Shown: one piece after another, positions 26,676 through 34,675 of the stretch | Position numbering within the stretch: position 1 is the stretch's first letter | How the letters are laid out: every line of letters begins with the position of its first letter | From: Halomonas urumqiensis | GTDB taxonomy: Bacteria; Pseudomonadota; Gammaproteobacteria; Pseudomonadales; Halomonadaceae | Direction: 5' to 3' | Assembly: GCF_003028575.1 (NCBI RefSeq) | Contig: NZ_PYUD01000003.1 | Location: forward strand, 248,001 to 312,000 | DNA length: 64,000 nucleotides | Translations under genes and position numbers: made by a program | Notes under the pieces: model-generated | Told to the model about the DNA's origin: nothing | Database searches by the model: none | Seen by the model: the letters and a program-made list of their open reading frames with translations, nothing else

Positions 26676-27953
26676 ATGCAGACGCACTTTTCCGAAGAAG
26701 ACCTCAAGAAGCCACACATCCGCGAGGCCGACCGGGTGCTGCGCAGCTGTGTGCATTGCGGCTTCTGCAATGCCACCTGTCCGACCTACCAGTTGCTCGG
26801 CGACGAGCGCGACGGTCCGCGTGGCCGCATCTACCTGATGAAAGAGATGCTCGAGAGCCGGGACGACGACGACCAGGTCACAGAAGAGACCCGTCTGCAT
26901 CTAGACCGCTGCCTGACCTGCCGCAATTGCGAGACCACCTGCCCCTCAGGCGTCGAGTATCACACGCTGCTCGACATCGGCCGCGCCGAAATCGAACGCC
27001 GAGTGCCTCGCAAGGCAAGCGACCGCGCCTTGCGCTATGGCCTGCGCAAGGCGCTGGTGGAGCCGAAGCGCTTCCAGGCGCTGCTCAAGCTCGGCCAGAC
27101 CTTCAAGCCGCTGGTACCGGGCGCCCTGCGCGACAAGATGCCGCCTGCTCCCGTCGACGCCGGCGTGCGCCCCGAGGGCAAGCGCCACGCCCGCCAGATG
27201 CTGATCCTGGAAGGCTGCGTGCAACCAGGGCTATCGCCCAACACCAACGCCGCCACCGCACGGGTACTCGACCGGCTAGGCATCGGCATCACACCCGTAC
27301 CGGAAGCCGGCTGCTGCGGCGCCATCGACTTCCACCTCAACGCCCAGGAAGAAGGCCGCGCCCGGGCGCGGGCCAACATCGATGCCTGGTGGCCGCATAT
27401 CGACAAGCACGGCGAGGCTGGTATCGAGGCGATCATCCAGACCGCCAGTGGCTGTGGGGCCTTCATCAAGGAGTACGCGGACATCCTCGCCGATGACCCG
27501 CACTATGCCGCCAAGGCCGCTCGGGTCAGCGAACTTGCCCTGGACCTCGTCGAGATCCTGCGTGATGAACCCCTCGACAACCTGACCCTGAAAGAAAGCC
27601 GCACGCTGGCCTTCCAGTGTCCCTGTACCCTGCAGCATGCCCAGAAGCTCGGCGGCGCCGTGGAAGAGGTACTCAGCCGGCTCGGCTTTTCCCTCACCCC
27701 GGTGAGCGATTCGCACCTGTGCTGCGGCTCGGCGGGCACTTACTCGATTACCCAGCCGGCGTTATCGACGCAGTTGCGCGACAACAAGCTCGACGCCCTT
27801 GAGGCAGGACACCCCGATGTCATCGTCACCGCCAACATCGGCTGCCAGACCCACCTGGCCGGCGCCAACCGCACCCCGGTGAGACACTGGATAGAAATCG
27901 TCGATGAGGCGATCTCGACACAGGAGTCACCGCTCGCCACTCATAACGCGTAA
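26676..27953 (+). CDS. glcF: Glycolate oxidase iron-sulfur subunit GlcF
   Basis: 425 residues. Two ferredoxin-type 4Fe-4S motifs: C25, C28, C31, C35 (CVHCGFCNATCP) and C79, C82, C85, C89 (CLTCRNCETTCP). Two CCG domains follow, with AGCCGA near 210 and LCCGSAGTYS near 350. It carries electrons from the GlcDE flavins to the quinone pool. GGAGAACGTCG precedes the ATG. The 3' flank has a short tandem repeat before glcG. Confidence 0.94.
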   Translation: MQTHFSEEDLKKPHIREADRVLRSCVHCGFCNATCPTYQLLGDERDGPRGRIYLMKEMLESRDDDDQVTEETRLHLDRCLTCRNCETTCPSGVEYHTLLDIGRAEIERRVPRKASDRALRYGLRKALVEPKRFQALLKLGQTFKPLVPGALRDKMPPAPVDAGVRPEGKRHARQMLILEGCVQPGLSPNTNAATARVLDRLGIGITPVPEAGCCGAIDFHLNAQEEGRARARANIDAWWPHIDKHGEAGIEAIIQTASGCGAFIKEYADILADDPHYAAKAARVSELALDLVEILRDEPLDNLTLKESRTLAFQCPCTLQHAQKLGGAVEEVLSRLGFSLTPVSDSHLCCGSAGTYSITQPALSTQLRDNKLDALEAGHPDVIVTANIGCQTHLAGANRTPVRHWIEIVDEAISTQESPLATHNA

Positions 27954-27956
27954 GCC

Positions 27957-27984
27957 ACAACTCACGACTTACAACTCACGACTT
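27957..27984. repeat. 14-bp tandem duplication between glcF and glcG
   Basis: ACAACTCACGACTT occurs at 27957-27970 and 27971-27984, followed by a partial third copy (ACAAGTCAC). Non-coding, directly before the glcG ribosome site AGGAG at 28001-28005. Confidence 0.8.
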
Positions 27985-28012
27985 ACAAGTCACAACACAA
28001 AGGAGTAACACC

Positions 28013-28414
28013 ATGAAGACGAAGTCCGTTCTGACCCTCAACGACGTCAATGCCATTCTCGACGCCGCCCAGCAGGAGGCCGAGGCCAACGGCTGGAAGG
28101 TGACCATCGCCGTCGCCGACGATGGCGGCCACCTGCTTGGCCTGCGTCGCCTCGATGGCGCTCCCGCCATGACCCCCGGCATCGCCAGCGAAAAGGCTCG
28201 TAGCTCCGCACTGGGTGCCCGTGAGACAGCGCTGTTCGAGGACATGATCAATGGCGGACGCAACGCCTTCCTGTCCGCCCCGCTGCAGGGCATGCTGGCC
28301 GGCGGCGTGCCGGTGATCATCGACGGCGAGATGGCCGGCACCGTCGGTATCTCCGGCGTCAAGCCGGACCAGGACGTGCAGATCGCCAAGGCCGGTATCG
28401 CCGCCATCGGCTGA
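28013..28414 (+). CDS. glcG: GlcG protein (DUF336 family)
   Basis: 133 residues. Seen: LTLNDVNAILDAAQQEAEANGW at the N-terminus, VTIAVADDGGHLLGLRRLDGA near 30-50, FLSAPLQGMLAGGVPVIIDG near 84-103 and AGTVGISGVKPDQD near 107-120. It occupies the position of glcG in the E. coli glc operon. The function of GlcG is not established; a cofactor or protective role is guessed from haem-binding relatives. A second family member is at 21555. AGGAGTAACACC precedes the ATG. Confidence 0.9.
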   Translation: MKTKSVLTLNDVNAILDAAQQEAEANGWKVTIAVADDGGHLLGLRRLDGAPAMTPGIASEKARSSALGARETALFEDMINGGRNAFLSAPLQGMLAGGVPVIIDGEMAGTVGISGVKPDQDVQIAKAGIAAIG

Positions 28415-28423
28415 TCGGATTGC

Positions 28424-28455
28424 CCCCGTCGGCCGAGCTTCGCTGGCCGGCGGGG
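28424..28455. terminator. Bidirectional hairpin between glcG and the LysR gene
   Basis: CCCCGTCGGCC at 28424-28434 pairs with GGCCGGCGGGG at 28445-28455 with one mismatch; it fills the gap between convergent genes. No clear U-run. Confidence 0.5.
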
Positions 28456-28465
28456 ACCTGCAGCG

Positions 28466-29371
28466 TCAAGCCCGATGGACGCCTTCCAGCAGCCAGTGGC
28501 AAAGCGCCTGCTTGGCACTCCCGGTTTCGCTGGGGCGCACATCGATCAATCCGTATCCGCGAGGTGTCGCCAGGCGCATCTCCTCCAGCCCGACCAGCAC
28601 ACCGCTTGCCAACTGATCATCGATCAGTCCCCGCCATCCAAGCCCGATCCCCTGCCCGGCGATCACCGCCTGGATCAACAGGGTGTAGTTGTTGAAGGTC
28701 AACTCGGCGGGCTGCGCATAGTCCATGTCGGCCAGTTGCCGAAAATATTCGGGCCAGTCGAGCCAGGGTTGCTGGTCTTCGGCGAACAGCGCCATCAAGG
28801 GCAATTCGGCAAGCCGTGCCAGCGAGTCGATCGGCCCATGGCGTTCCAGGAACGCCGGGCTGCAGACCGGCAACACCTCCTCGCCGAACAGCCGCGGCGC
28901 TTCCACGAGCATGCGCTCGTTGCAGAACAGCAGCGCTACATCGACGTCCTGGTCGTGCCAGTCCAGCGTGCCCTGCTGGGTGGTGAGGCGTACGTCGATA
29001 TCCGGATGACTGTGGCGGAACTGCGGCAGGCGCGGCAGCAACCAGTAAGCGGCAAACGAGAAGTCCGTCAGGATATTGAGCCGACGGTGCCGATGCTGGC
29101 GATGCAGGCGGTCGAGGGTCCGCTCGATGGTCGCGAACCCGTCCTGGACGCTTGTAAACAGTGCCTGCCCGGCCTCGGTGAGCCTGACTCCACGGTAGAT
29201 CCGCTCGAACAGCGGGATGCCCAGTTGCTCCTCGAGCGCACGGATCTGCTGGCTGACCGCCGACTGGGTCGAACGCAGCTCACGGGCGGCGGCGGTGAAA
29301 CTCAAGTGCCGGGCGGCGACCTCGAACACGCGAAGCCCCTGTGCAGATACCGTACGGCCGATCAACGACAT
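28466..29371 (-). CDS. LysR-family regulator of choline-sulfate utilisation (putative)
   Basis: 301 residues. N-terminal helix-turn-helix at about 17-60 (FTAAARELRSTQSAVSQQIRALEEQLG), then a LysR substrate domain from residue 90. Divergent from the choline-sulfatase gene with a 112-base gap, the usual arrangement of the dedicated choline-sulfate LysR regulator. The effector is presumably choline-O-sulfate or choline. A T-N11-A palindrome lies at 29381-29395. Confidence 0.85.
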   Translation of the reverse strand: MSLIGRTVSAQGLRVFEVAARHLSFTAAARELRSTQSAVSQQIRALEEQLGIPLFERIYRGVRLTEAGQALFTSVQDGFATIERTLDRLHRQHRHRRLNILTDFSFAAYWLLPRLPQFRHSHPDIDVRLTTQQGTLDWHDQDVDVALLFCNERMLVEAPRLFGEEVLPVCSPAFLERHGPIDSLARLAELPLMALFAEDQQPWLDWPEYFRQLADMDYAQPAELTFNNYTLLIQAVIAGQGIGLGWRGLIDDQLASGVLVGLEEMRLATPRGYGLIDVRPSETGSAKQALCHWLLEGVHRA

Positions 29372-29380
29372 TAGCTCACC

Positions 29381-29395
29381 TTATACCTTGCATAA
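29381..29395. promoter_or_regulatory. LysR-type box between regulator and betC
   Basis: TTATACCTTGCATAA has TTAT/ATAA arms around seven bases and fits the T-N11-A pattern of LysR sites. It begins ten bases upstream of the LysR start, suiting autoregulation and divergent activation. Confidence 0.4.
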
Positions 29396-29483
29396 AAATC
29401 CACTGAGTTTACAGCACCTGGCATCAGCAGGGAGACTAGCGTGAGACAAAACACGCCGCGCAGTTCTCCCGGAGGCCCCCTCG

Positions 29484-31007
29484 ATGCCCGCCAAGCAGCC
29501 ACATATCCTGTTCCTGATGGCCGACCAGATGACCGCCAGCAAGCTACCGTTCTACGGGCATCCCGTGGTCAAGACGCCGCATCTGTCGCGACTCGCCGCC
29601 GAGGGCGTGGTGTTCGACTCCGCCTACTGCAATTCCCCGCTGTGCGCGCCATCCCGCTTTACCCTGATGGCCGGTCAATTGCCATCCCGGATCGGCGCCT
29701 ACGACAACGCCGCCGAATTCGCCGCCGACATTCCCACCTATGCCCATTACCTTCGCGACGCCGGCTATTTCACGTCGCTGTCGGGCAAGATGCACTTCTG
29801 CGGCCCCGATCAGTTGCACGGTTTCGAGCAGCGACTGACCACCGACATCTACCCCGCCGACTTCGGCTGGTTCGTCGACTGGGAGAATGTCGACGAGCGC
29901 CCGAGCTACTACCACAACATGGCATCGGTGACTCAGGCCGGCCCCTGCGTGCGCTCCAACCAGCTCGACTTCGACGATGAGGTCGCCTTTCGCGCCCAGC
30001 GCTTTCTCTACGACTATGCGCGCAACGGTGAAACGCGCCCGTTCTGTCTGACGGTGTCGATGACGCATCCCCATGACCCCTACACCATTCCCCGCGAGTA
30101 CTGGGACCGCTATGAGCATGACGCCATCGACATGCCCCGGGTGCCCTACTCTCGTGAGCTGATGGATCCGCACTCCCAACGGCTGCGCCATGTCTACCAG
30201 CTCGAGGAAGGGGGCGTCAGCGACGCACAGATCCGCAATGCCCGTCACGCCTACTATGGCGCGCTGAGCTATGTCGACGACCAGGTCGGCGCGGTGCTCA
30301 AGGCGCTGGAGGAGACGGGCCTGGCCGAGGACACCATCATCGTGTTTTCGGGCGACCACGGCGACATGCTCGGTGAGCGCGGCCTCTGGTACAAGATGAG
30401 CTGGTTCGAGGATTCGGCGCGGGTGCCGATGATCGTCCATGCACCGGGCCGTTTCGCGCCGGGCCGGGTCAGCGAGTCGGTATCGACCATGGATCTGCTG
30501 CCGACCTTCGCCGAGCTCGCTGGCGGCGGCCAGGCCCCGGAATACGCGGTCCCCGTGGACGGGCGCAGCCTGCTGCCGCATCTCACCGGTGGCCAGGGCC
30601 ATGACGAAGTGATCGGTGAATACCTCGGCGAGGGCGCGATTGCCCCGCTGTTGATGATTCGTCGTGGCCGCTACAAGTTCGTGCACAGCTCCCCCGACCC
30701 GGACCAGCTCTTCGACCTTACGGCCGACCCGCTGGAGCTGACCAACCTGGCGACGGCACCAGAGCACCAGGACCGCTGCAAGGCCTTCCGCGACGAGATC
30801 GCAAGCCACTGGGACTACGATCGCCTGCATGCCGAGGTGATCGCGAGCCAGCGGCGGCGCAAGCTGGTGTCGCGTGCGCTGATGAAAGGCAAGGTCACGC
30901 CCTGGGACCACCAGCCGGTGTTCGATGCCAGTACCCAGTACATGCGCAATACTATCGACCTCGACGATCTCGAGCGGCGGGCGCGCTTCCCCGAAGTCGA
31001 CGCATGA
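29484..31007 (+). CDS. betC: Choline-sulfatase
   Basis: 507 residues, standard for BetC. The sulfatase signature CAPSR starts at C54, the cysteine converted to formylglycine and the same number as in rhizobial BetC. Other marks: FLMADQMTASK at 10-20, FSGDHGDMLGERGLWYK near 289-305 (metal aspartates) and the BetC-type C-terminus with YMRNTIDLDDLERRARFP. It hydrolyses choline-O-sulfate to choline and sulfate, feeding carbon, sulfur and osmoprotectant needs. No signal peptide is seen, so it is cytoplasmic and needs imported substrate; the BCCT carrier 142 bases downstream is the likely importer. GGAGG precedes the ATG. Confidence 0.94.
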   Translation: MPAKQPHILFLMADQMTASKLPFYGHPVVKTPHLSRLAAEGVVFDSAYCNSPLCAPSRFTLMAGQLPSRIGAYDNAAEFAADIPTYAHYLRDAGYFTSLSGKMHFCGPDQLHGFEQRLTTDIYPADFGWFVDWENVDERPSYYHNMASVTQAGPCVRSNQLDFDDEVAFRAQRFLYDYARNGETRPFCLTVSMTHPHDPYTIPREYWDRYEHDAIDMPRVPYSRELMDPHSQRLRHVYQLEEGGVSDAQIRNARHAYYGALSYVDDQVGAVLKALEETGLAEDTIIVFSGDHGDMLGERGLWYKMSWFEDSARVPMIVHAPGRFAPGRVSESVSTMDLLPTFAELAGGGQAPEYAVPVDGRSLLPHLTGGQGHDEVIGEYLGEGAIAPLLMIRRGRYKFVHSSPDPDQLFDLTADPLELTNLATAPEHQDRCKAFRDEIASHWDYDRLHAEVIASQRRRKLVSRALMKGKVTPWDHQPVFDASTQYMRNTIDLDDLERRARFPEVDA

Positions 31008-31095
31008 TGACCGGCAAGCGCGCGACCGTGATAAGCGCCGCGGAAATCTTTCGTACCGTAGATGGTAGGATCGAAGGGCGGCACCACGATTCACC

Positions 31096-31121
31096 TCCAA
31101 TAGCGCTGTCCAATAGCGCTG
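31096..31121. repeat. 13-bp perfect tandem duplication upstream of the BCCT gene
   Basis: TCCAATAGCGCTG is repeated head to tail at 31096-31108 and 31109-31121, in the gap between betC and the carrier gene. Confidence 0.85.
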
Positions 31122-31149
31122 CACTGCCAACAACAAGGAGAAGTGACTC

Positions 31150-32793
31150 ATGAATAGTCCAAACGACCCGTCGTCGTCCCCTCCCATGTCGGGGGATATG
31201 CAGACGGACTACGTCGTCGGCCAGGACAATATCGAAGGCCAGCTGGGGCCGATCGGCTTCGATATCCACAACCGGGTGTTCGTCGTCTCGGCGCTGGCCT
31301 CGGTGGTCTTCATCCTGCTCACCCTGATGTTCCCGGAACGCGCGGGAAGCATGTTTCAGTCCATCGTGGCGTTCTCCACCGGGACGCTGGACTGGTACTT
31401 CATGATCGTGGTGGACTTCTTCGTGCTGTTTTGCATTGCACTGGTCTTCCTGCCATATGGTTCCGTCAGGCTCGGCGGGCCGGATGCACGGCCGGATTAC
31501 GGCTACCTGTCCTGGTTCTCCATGCTGTTCGCCGCCGGTATCGGCATCGGGCTGCTGTTCTTCGGGGTGCTCGAACCCGTCTACCACGCCAACGTGTCCT
31601 TGCCACTGGGCGTTACCTCGCCCTTCGGCGGCGATGGTGAACTCAACCCCGACGCAATCGCCGACGCCAGCGCCCTGGGCATTGCCGGTACCTATCTGCA
31701 TTGGGGCATACATGGCTGGGCCGTCTATGTGGTGATGGCATTGGCACTCGCCCTTTTCACCTACAACAAGGGGTTGCCCTTCTCGATCCGTTCGGCGTTC
31801 TTTCCGATCCTCGGCGACCGCGTGTGGGGCTGGTGGGGCCATGTGATCGACATCCTGGCGGTATTCTCCACCCTGTTCGGCCTGGCCACTTCGCTCGGGC
31901 TCGGCGCACAACAAGCCAACGCGGGGATGAATTTCGTGTTCGGCCTGGACGTCACCACCGGCACCCAGGTCGTGATCATACTCCTGGTGACCGCGGCGGC
32001 GCTGGTCTCGGTCTGGCGCGGCCTCGAAGGCGGCGTCAAGAAACTCTCCGAAGTCAACATGGTGCTGGCGGTACTGTTCTTCTTCTTCGTGCTGTTCGCC
32101 GGCCCCACCCTGGTGGCCCTGAGCGGCTTCTGGACGGGGCTTGTGACCTACGCGAAGGAATTCGTGCCGCTCTCGGCCCCCTTCGGTCGTGACGACGATG
32201 CCTATCGCCAGGCCTGGACCATCTTCTACTGGGCCTGGTGGATCAGTTGGGCACCGTTCGTCGGCATGTTCATCGCCCGGGTGTCGCGTGGGCGCACGGT
32301 TCGTGAGTTCGTGACCTGCGTGCTGCTGATTCCCAGCCTGTTCATCTTCATCTGGATGGGCGTGTTCGGTGCCACCGCACTGGATCAGCTTTATGCCAAC
32401 CCCGGCGCCAGCCTGGTCAAGGAATACGTGATCGACAGCTACAACCCGGAACTGTCGCTGTTCGGCATGCTCAATGAGCTGCCGCTGACCGGTCTGATGT
32501 CGACCCTTGGCATCATCCTGGCGTTGATCTTCTTTATCACCTCGTCTGACTCGGGCTCTCTGGTGATCGATACCATCACCGCCGGCGGCAAGATCGACGC
32601 CCCGCGGCCCCAGCGCATGTTCTGGGCCACGGTGGAGGGCCTGATCGCCATTGTGCTGTTGATCGGTGGCGGCCTGTCGGCGCTCCAGGCGGGGGTGACG
32701 GCGACGGCGATTCCCTTCTCCGTGGTCATGCTGCTGATGTGCTACACCATCATCGTGGCACTCAATGGCGAGTTGCGCAGAAAGGCAACCTGA
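31150..32793 (+). CDS. BCCT-family transporter (choline/betaine/choline-sulfate type)
   Basis: 547 residues with 12 predicted helices. BCCT marks: YLSWFSMLFAAGIGIGLLFFGVLEP near 118-142, LHWGIHGWAVYVVMAL near 182-197, FYWAWWISWAPFVGMFIARVSRGRT near 358-382 (with the conserved WWxSW region) and ITSSDSGSLVIDTITAGG near 463-480. It is a sodium-coupled symporter for a quaternary ammonium compound. Lying after betC, it most likely imports choline-O-sulfate, choline or betaine. The N-terminal ~45 residues are hydrophilic and cytoplasmic. AAGGAGAAG precedes the ATG; the hairpin at 32858-32884 ends the unit. Confidence 0.92.
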   Translation: MNSPNDPSSSPPMSGDMQTDYVVGQDNIEGQLGPIGFDIHNRVFVVSALASVVFILLTLMFPERAGSMFQSIVAFSTGTLDWYFMIVVDFFVLFCIALVFLPYGSVRLGGPDARPDYGYLSWFSMLFAAGIGIGLLFFGVLEPVYHANVSLPLGVTSPFGGDGELNPDAIADASALGIAGTYLHWGIHGWAVYVVMALALALFTYNKGLPFSIRSAFFPILGDRVWGWWGHVIDILAVFSTLFGLATSLGLGAQQANAGMNFVFGLDVTTGTQVVIILLVTAAALVSVWRGLEGGVKKLSEVNMVLAVLFFFFVLFAGPTLVALSGFWTGLVTYAKEFVPLSAPFGRDDDAYRQAWTIFYWAWWISWAPFVGMFIARVSRGRTVREFVTCVLLIPSLFIFIWMGVFGATALDQLYANPGASLVKEYVIDSYNPELSLFGMLNELPLTGLMSTLGIILALIFFITSSDSGSLVIDTITAGGKIDAPRPQRMFWATVEGLIAIVLLIGGGLSALQAGVTATAIPFSVVMLLMCYTIIVALNGELRRKAT

Positions 32794-32857
32794 CGCAAAG
32801 ACCTCATTAGCGTCCTCATCACTTGCCGCGTATCATTCGACGTCATCACCAACACAC

Positions 32858-32884
32858 AAGAGCCCCGATCGTCTCGGGGCTCTT
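32858..32884. terminator. Terminator after the BCCT gene
   Basis: AAGAGCCCCGA at 32858-32868 pairs perfectly with TCGGGGCTCTT at 32874-32884 around a 5-nt loop; A and T runs are short (AA/TT). It lies 65 bases after the BCCT stop and 18 before the next gene. Confidence 0.75.
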
Positions 32885-32901
32885 GCTCGTTAGAGGTCGT
32901 C

Positions 32902-33792
32902 ATGCCGCTGCTCGCCTTTCTTCCACCCCTCGGGGCCGTGCTGATCTGGTCCGGGAACATGACCATCAACCAGTTGACGGTTGGCACCATCGCCCCCAGC
33001 AGCATCGCCTTTTTGCGCTGGGTGCTGGCGCTGGCCGTGCTCACTCCCTTCGTGCTGCCATCCGCCTGGCAGCATCGCGATGCCATCCGCCGCCACTGGC
33101 CCAAGCTTGCGATACTCGGCCTGATCGGCATGGCGCTGTGGCAGGGCCTTGCCTACGTGGCCGCCGAGACCACCTCGGCCACCAACATGGGCATTCTCGC
33201 CGCCATGGTGCCGCTGCTCACCGTGCTGCTCAGTGCCCTGATCCTGCGTGAGTCACCGAGCCTCGGCGGCTCGCTGGGCGGCATCATCGCCTTGCTCGGC
33301 GTGACCGTGCTGCTGGGGCACGGCAACCCACTCTCGCTGCTTCAGTTGGAAGTCGCCCTGGGCGACCTGCTGATGGTGGTGGCCGCCACCTGCTATGCGC
33401 TCTACGGGGTGATGCTCAAGCGCTGGCCACTGGATCTCCCGCCCTGGGTCGTGCTCTACGTGCAGGTCTGCTTCGCCGTGCTGTTCCTGCTGCCGGGCTA
33501 CCTGCTGGGGCCGATGACCCCGGTGGACGGCCAGAACGCGTGGCTGATCCTCTACGCGGGCATTCCCGCCTCGATCATCACCACCTACCTGTGGATGCGC
33601 GCGGTGCGCCAGATCGGCGCGAGCCAGGCCAGCATCTTCATCAACCTGATGCCGCTGTTCAGTGCGCTGATCGCCATGGTCGCACTCGGCGAGCGAGTCG
33701 CGCTGTTCCACTTCATCGGCGGGGCACTGGTGCTGGCCGGGGTGATCATGGCGCAGACGCTGACTCGGCCGCTTTCGGCCAGCCGCGCCTGA
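32902..33792 (+). CDS. EamA-family (DMT superfamily) transporter
   Basis: 296 residues, ten hydrophobic helices in two EamA repeats of about 140 residues. Seen: IWSGNMTINQLTVGTIAPSSIAFLRWVLA near 14-42 in repeat 1 and ATCYALYGVMLKRWP near 163-177 opening repeat 2, then LGERVALFHFIGGALVLAGVIMA near the end. Members export amino acids or metabolites; substrate is unknown. GTTAGAGGTCGTC precedes the ATG. It is separated from the betC unit by a terminator and converges on the dehydrogenase at 33794 with one base between their ends. Confidence 0.88.
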   Translation: MPLLAFLPPLGAVLIWSGNMTINQLTVGTIAPSSIAFLRWVLALAVLTPFVLPSAWQHRDAIRRHWPKLAILGLIGMALWQGLAYVAAETTSATNMGILAAMVPLLTVLLSALILRESPSLGGSLGGIIALLGVTVLLGHGNPLSLLQLEVALGDLLMVVAATCYALYGVMLKRWPLDLPPWVVLYVQVCFAVLFLLPGYLLGPMTPVDGQNAWLILYAGIPASIITTYLWMRAVRQIGASQASIFINLMPLFSALIAMVALGERVALFHFIGGALVLAGVIMAQTLTRPLSASRA

Positions 33793-33793
33793 A

Positions 33794-34675
33794 TCAAAGC
33801 GCGTTGCGGCGCCGCAATTCGAGAATCAATGCGCTGTGATCGAGGTCGCCATCGCCGTGCTCGACCAGGTCGGCATACAGGGCATCGGCAACACTCGCCA
33901 CCGGCAGGTCGAGCCCCAGCGCGCGGGCGCGGGCCAGTGCCGTACGCGTATCCTTCCACTGATACTTCGACGGGCCGCCGGGGGTGAAATTCTCCTCGAT
34001 CATGCGCAGGCCATGCTGGTTCAGGATCGTGGAGTCGGCGAAACCGCCGGCCAGCGCGTCGCGGACCCTGGCCGGGTCCGCCCCGCCACGTTCGGCGAAC
34101 AGCAGCGCCTCGGCGACCGTGGCGATGGTGCCGGCGACGATCATCTGGTTGGCGAGCTTGGTCTGCTGCCCGGTCCCGGCGGGCCCCACATGCACCGGCC
34201 GCCCCATGGCGGACAACACCGGCCGTGCGGCCTCGAAGACACTCGCCTCGCCGCCGGCCATGATCGCCAGGCTGCCCTCTATGGCACCGCGCTGGCCACC
34301 GGATACCGGCGCATCGAGATAGCCAAGCCCGCCCGCCGCGCAGCGTTCGGCCTGAGCGATGGCGGTTTCGACCGGAATCGAGCTCATCATGATCAGGGTG
34401 GCCCCTGACGCCAGCCCCGGGCAGGCCGCGTTGTCATCATCGAACATCACGGCATCGCAGGTTGGGCCATCGCTCAACATGCAGATCAGCAGCGAGGCCC
34501 CCTCGGCGGCGTCGCGTGGGCTCGTGCACGCCTCGCCACCCGCCTGGACCAGGTCTTGCAGCTTCTCCGGCGAGCGATTCCACACCCGCACCCGATGGCC
34601 CGCCGCCAGCAGGTTCTTGGCCATCGGGCCGCCCATCAGCCCGGTGCCGATGAATCCAATCGTCTCGCTCATCAT
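33794..34675 (-). CDS. NAD(P)-dependent 3-hydroxyisobutyrate-dehydrogenase-type oxidoreductase (LtnD-like), second copy
   Basis: 293 residues. GFIGTGLMGGPMAKNL near 6-21 (dinucleotide fold), DAPVSGGQRGAIEG near 123 and GTGQQTKLANQ near 167 with the catalytic lysine. Relatives include L-threonate dehydrogenase, tartronate-semialdehyde reductase and 3-hydroxyisobutyrate dehydrogenase. The start overlaps the stop of the DenD-like gene (ATGA), so the two make a two-gene unit for four-carbon sugar acids. Two adjacent ATGs exist (34675 and 34672); AGGAGA suits either. It differs clearly from the copy at 7669. Confidence 0.85.
   Translation of the reverse strand: MMSETIGFIGTGLMGGPMAKNLLAAGHRVRVWNRSPEKLQDLVQAGGEACTSPRDAAEGASLLICMLSDGPTCDAVMFDDDNAACPGLASGATLIMMSSIPVETAIAQAERCAAGGLGYLDAPVSGGQRGAIEGSLAIMAGGEASVFEAARPVLSAMGRPVHVGPAGTGQQTKLANQMIVAGTIATVAEALLFAERGGADPARVRDALAGGFADSTILNQHGLRMIEENFTPGGPSKYQWKDTRTALARARALGLDLPVASVADALYADLVEHGDGDLDHSALILELRRRNAL

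Noticed and set aside
29544-31187. Long minus-strand open frame (547 codons)
   Set aside because: Antisense to betC, which has full sulfatase motifs; the reverse product matches no family I know.
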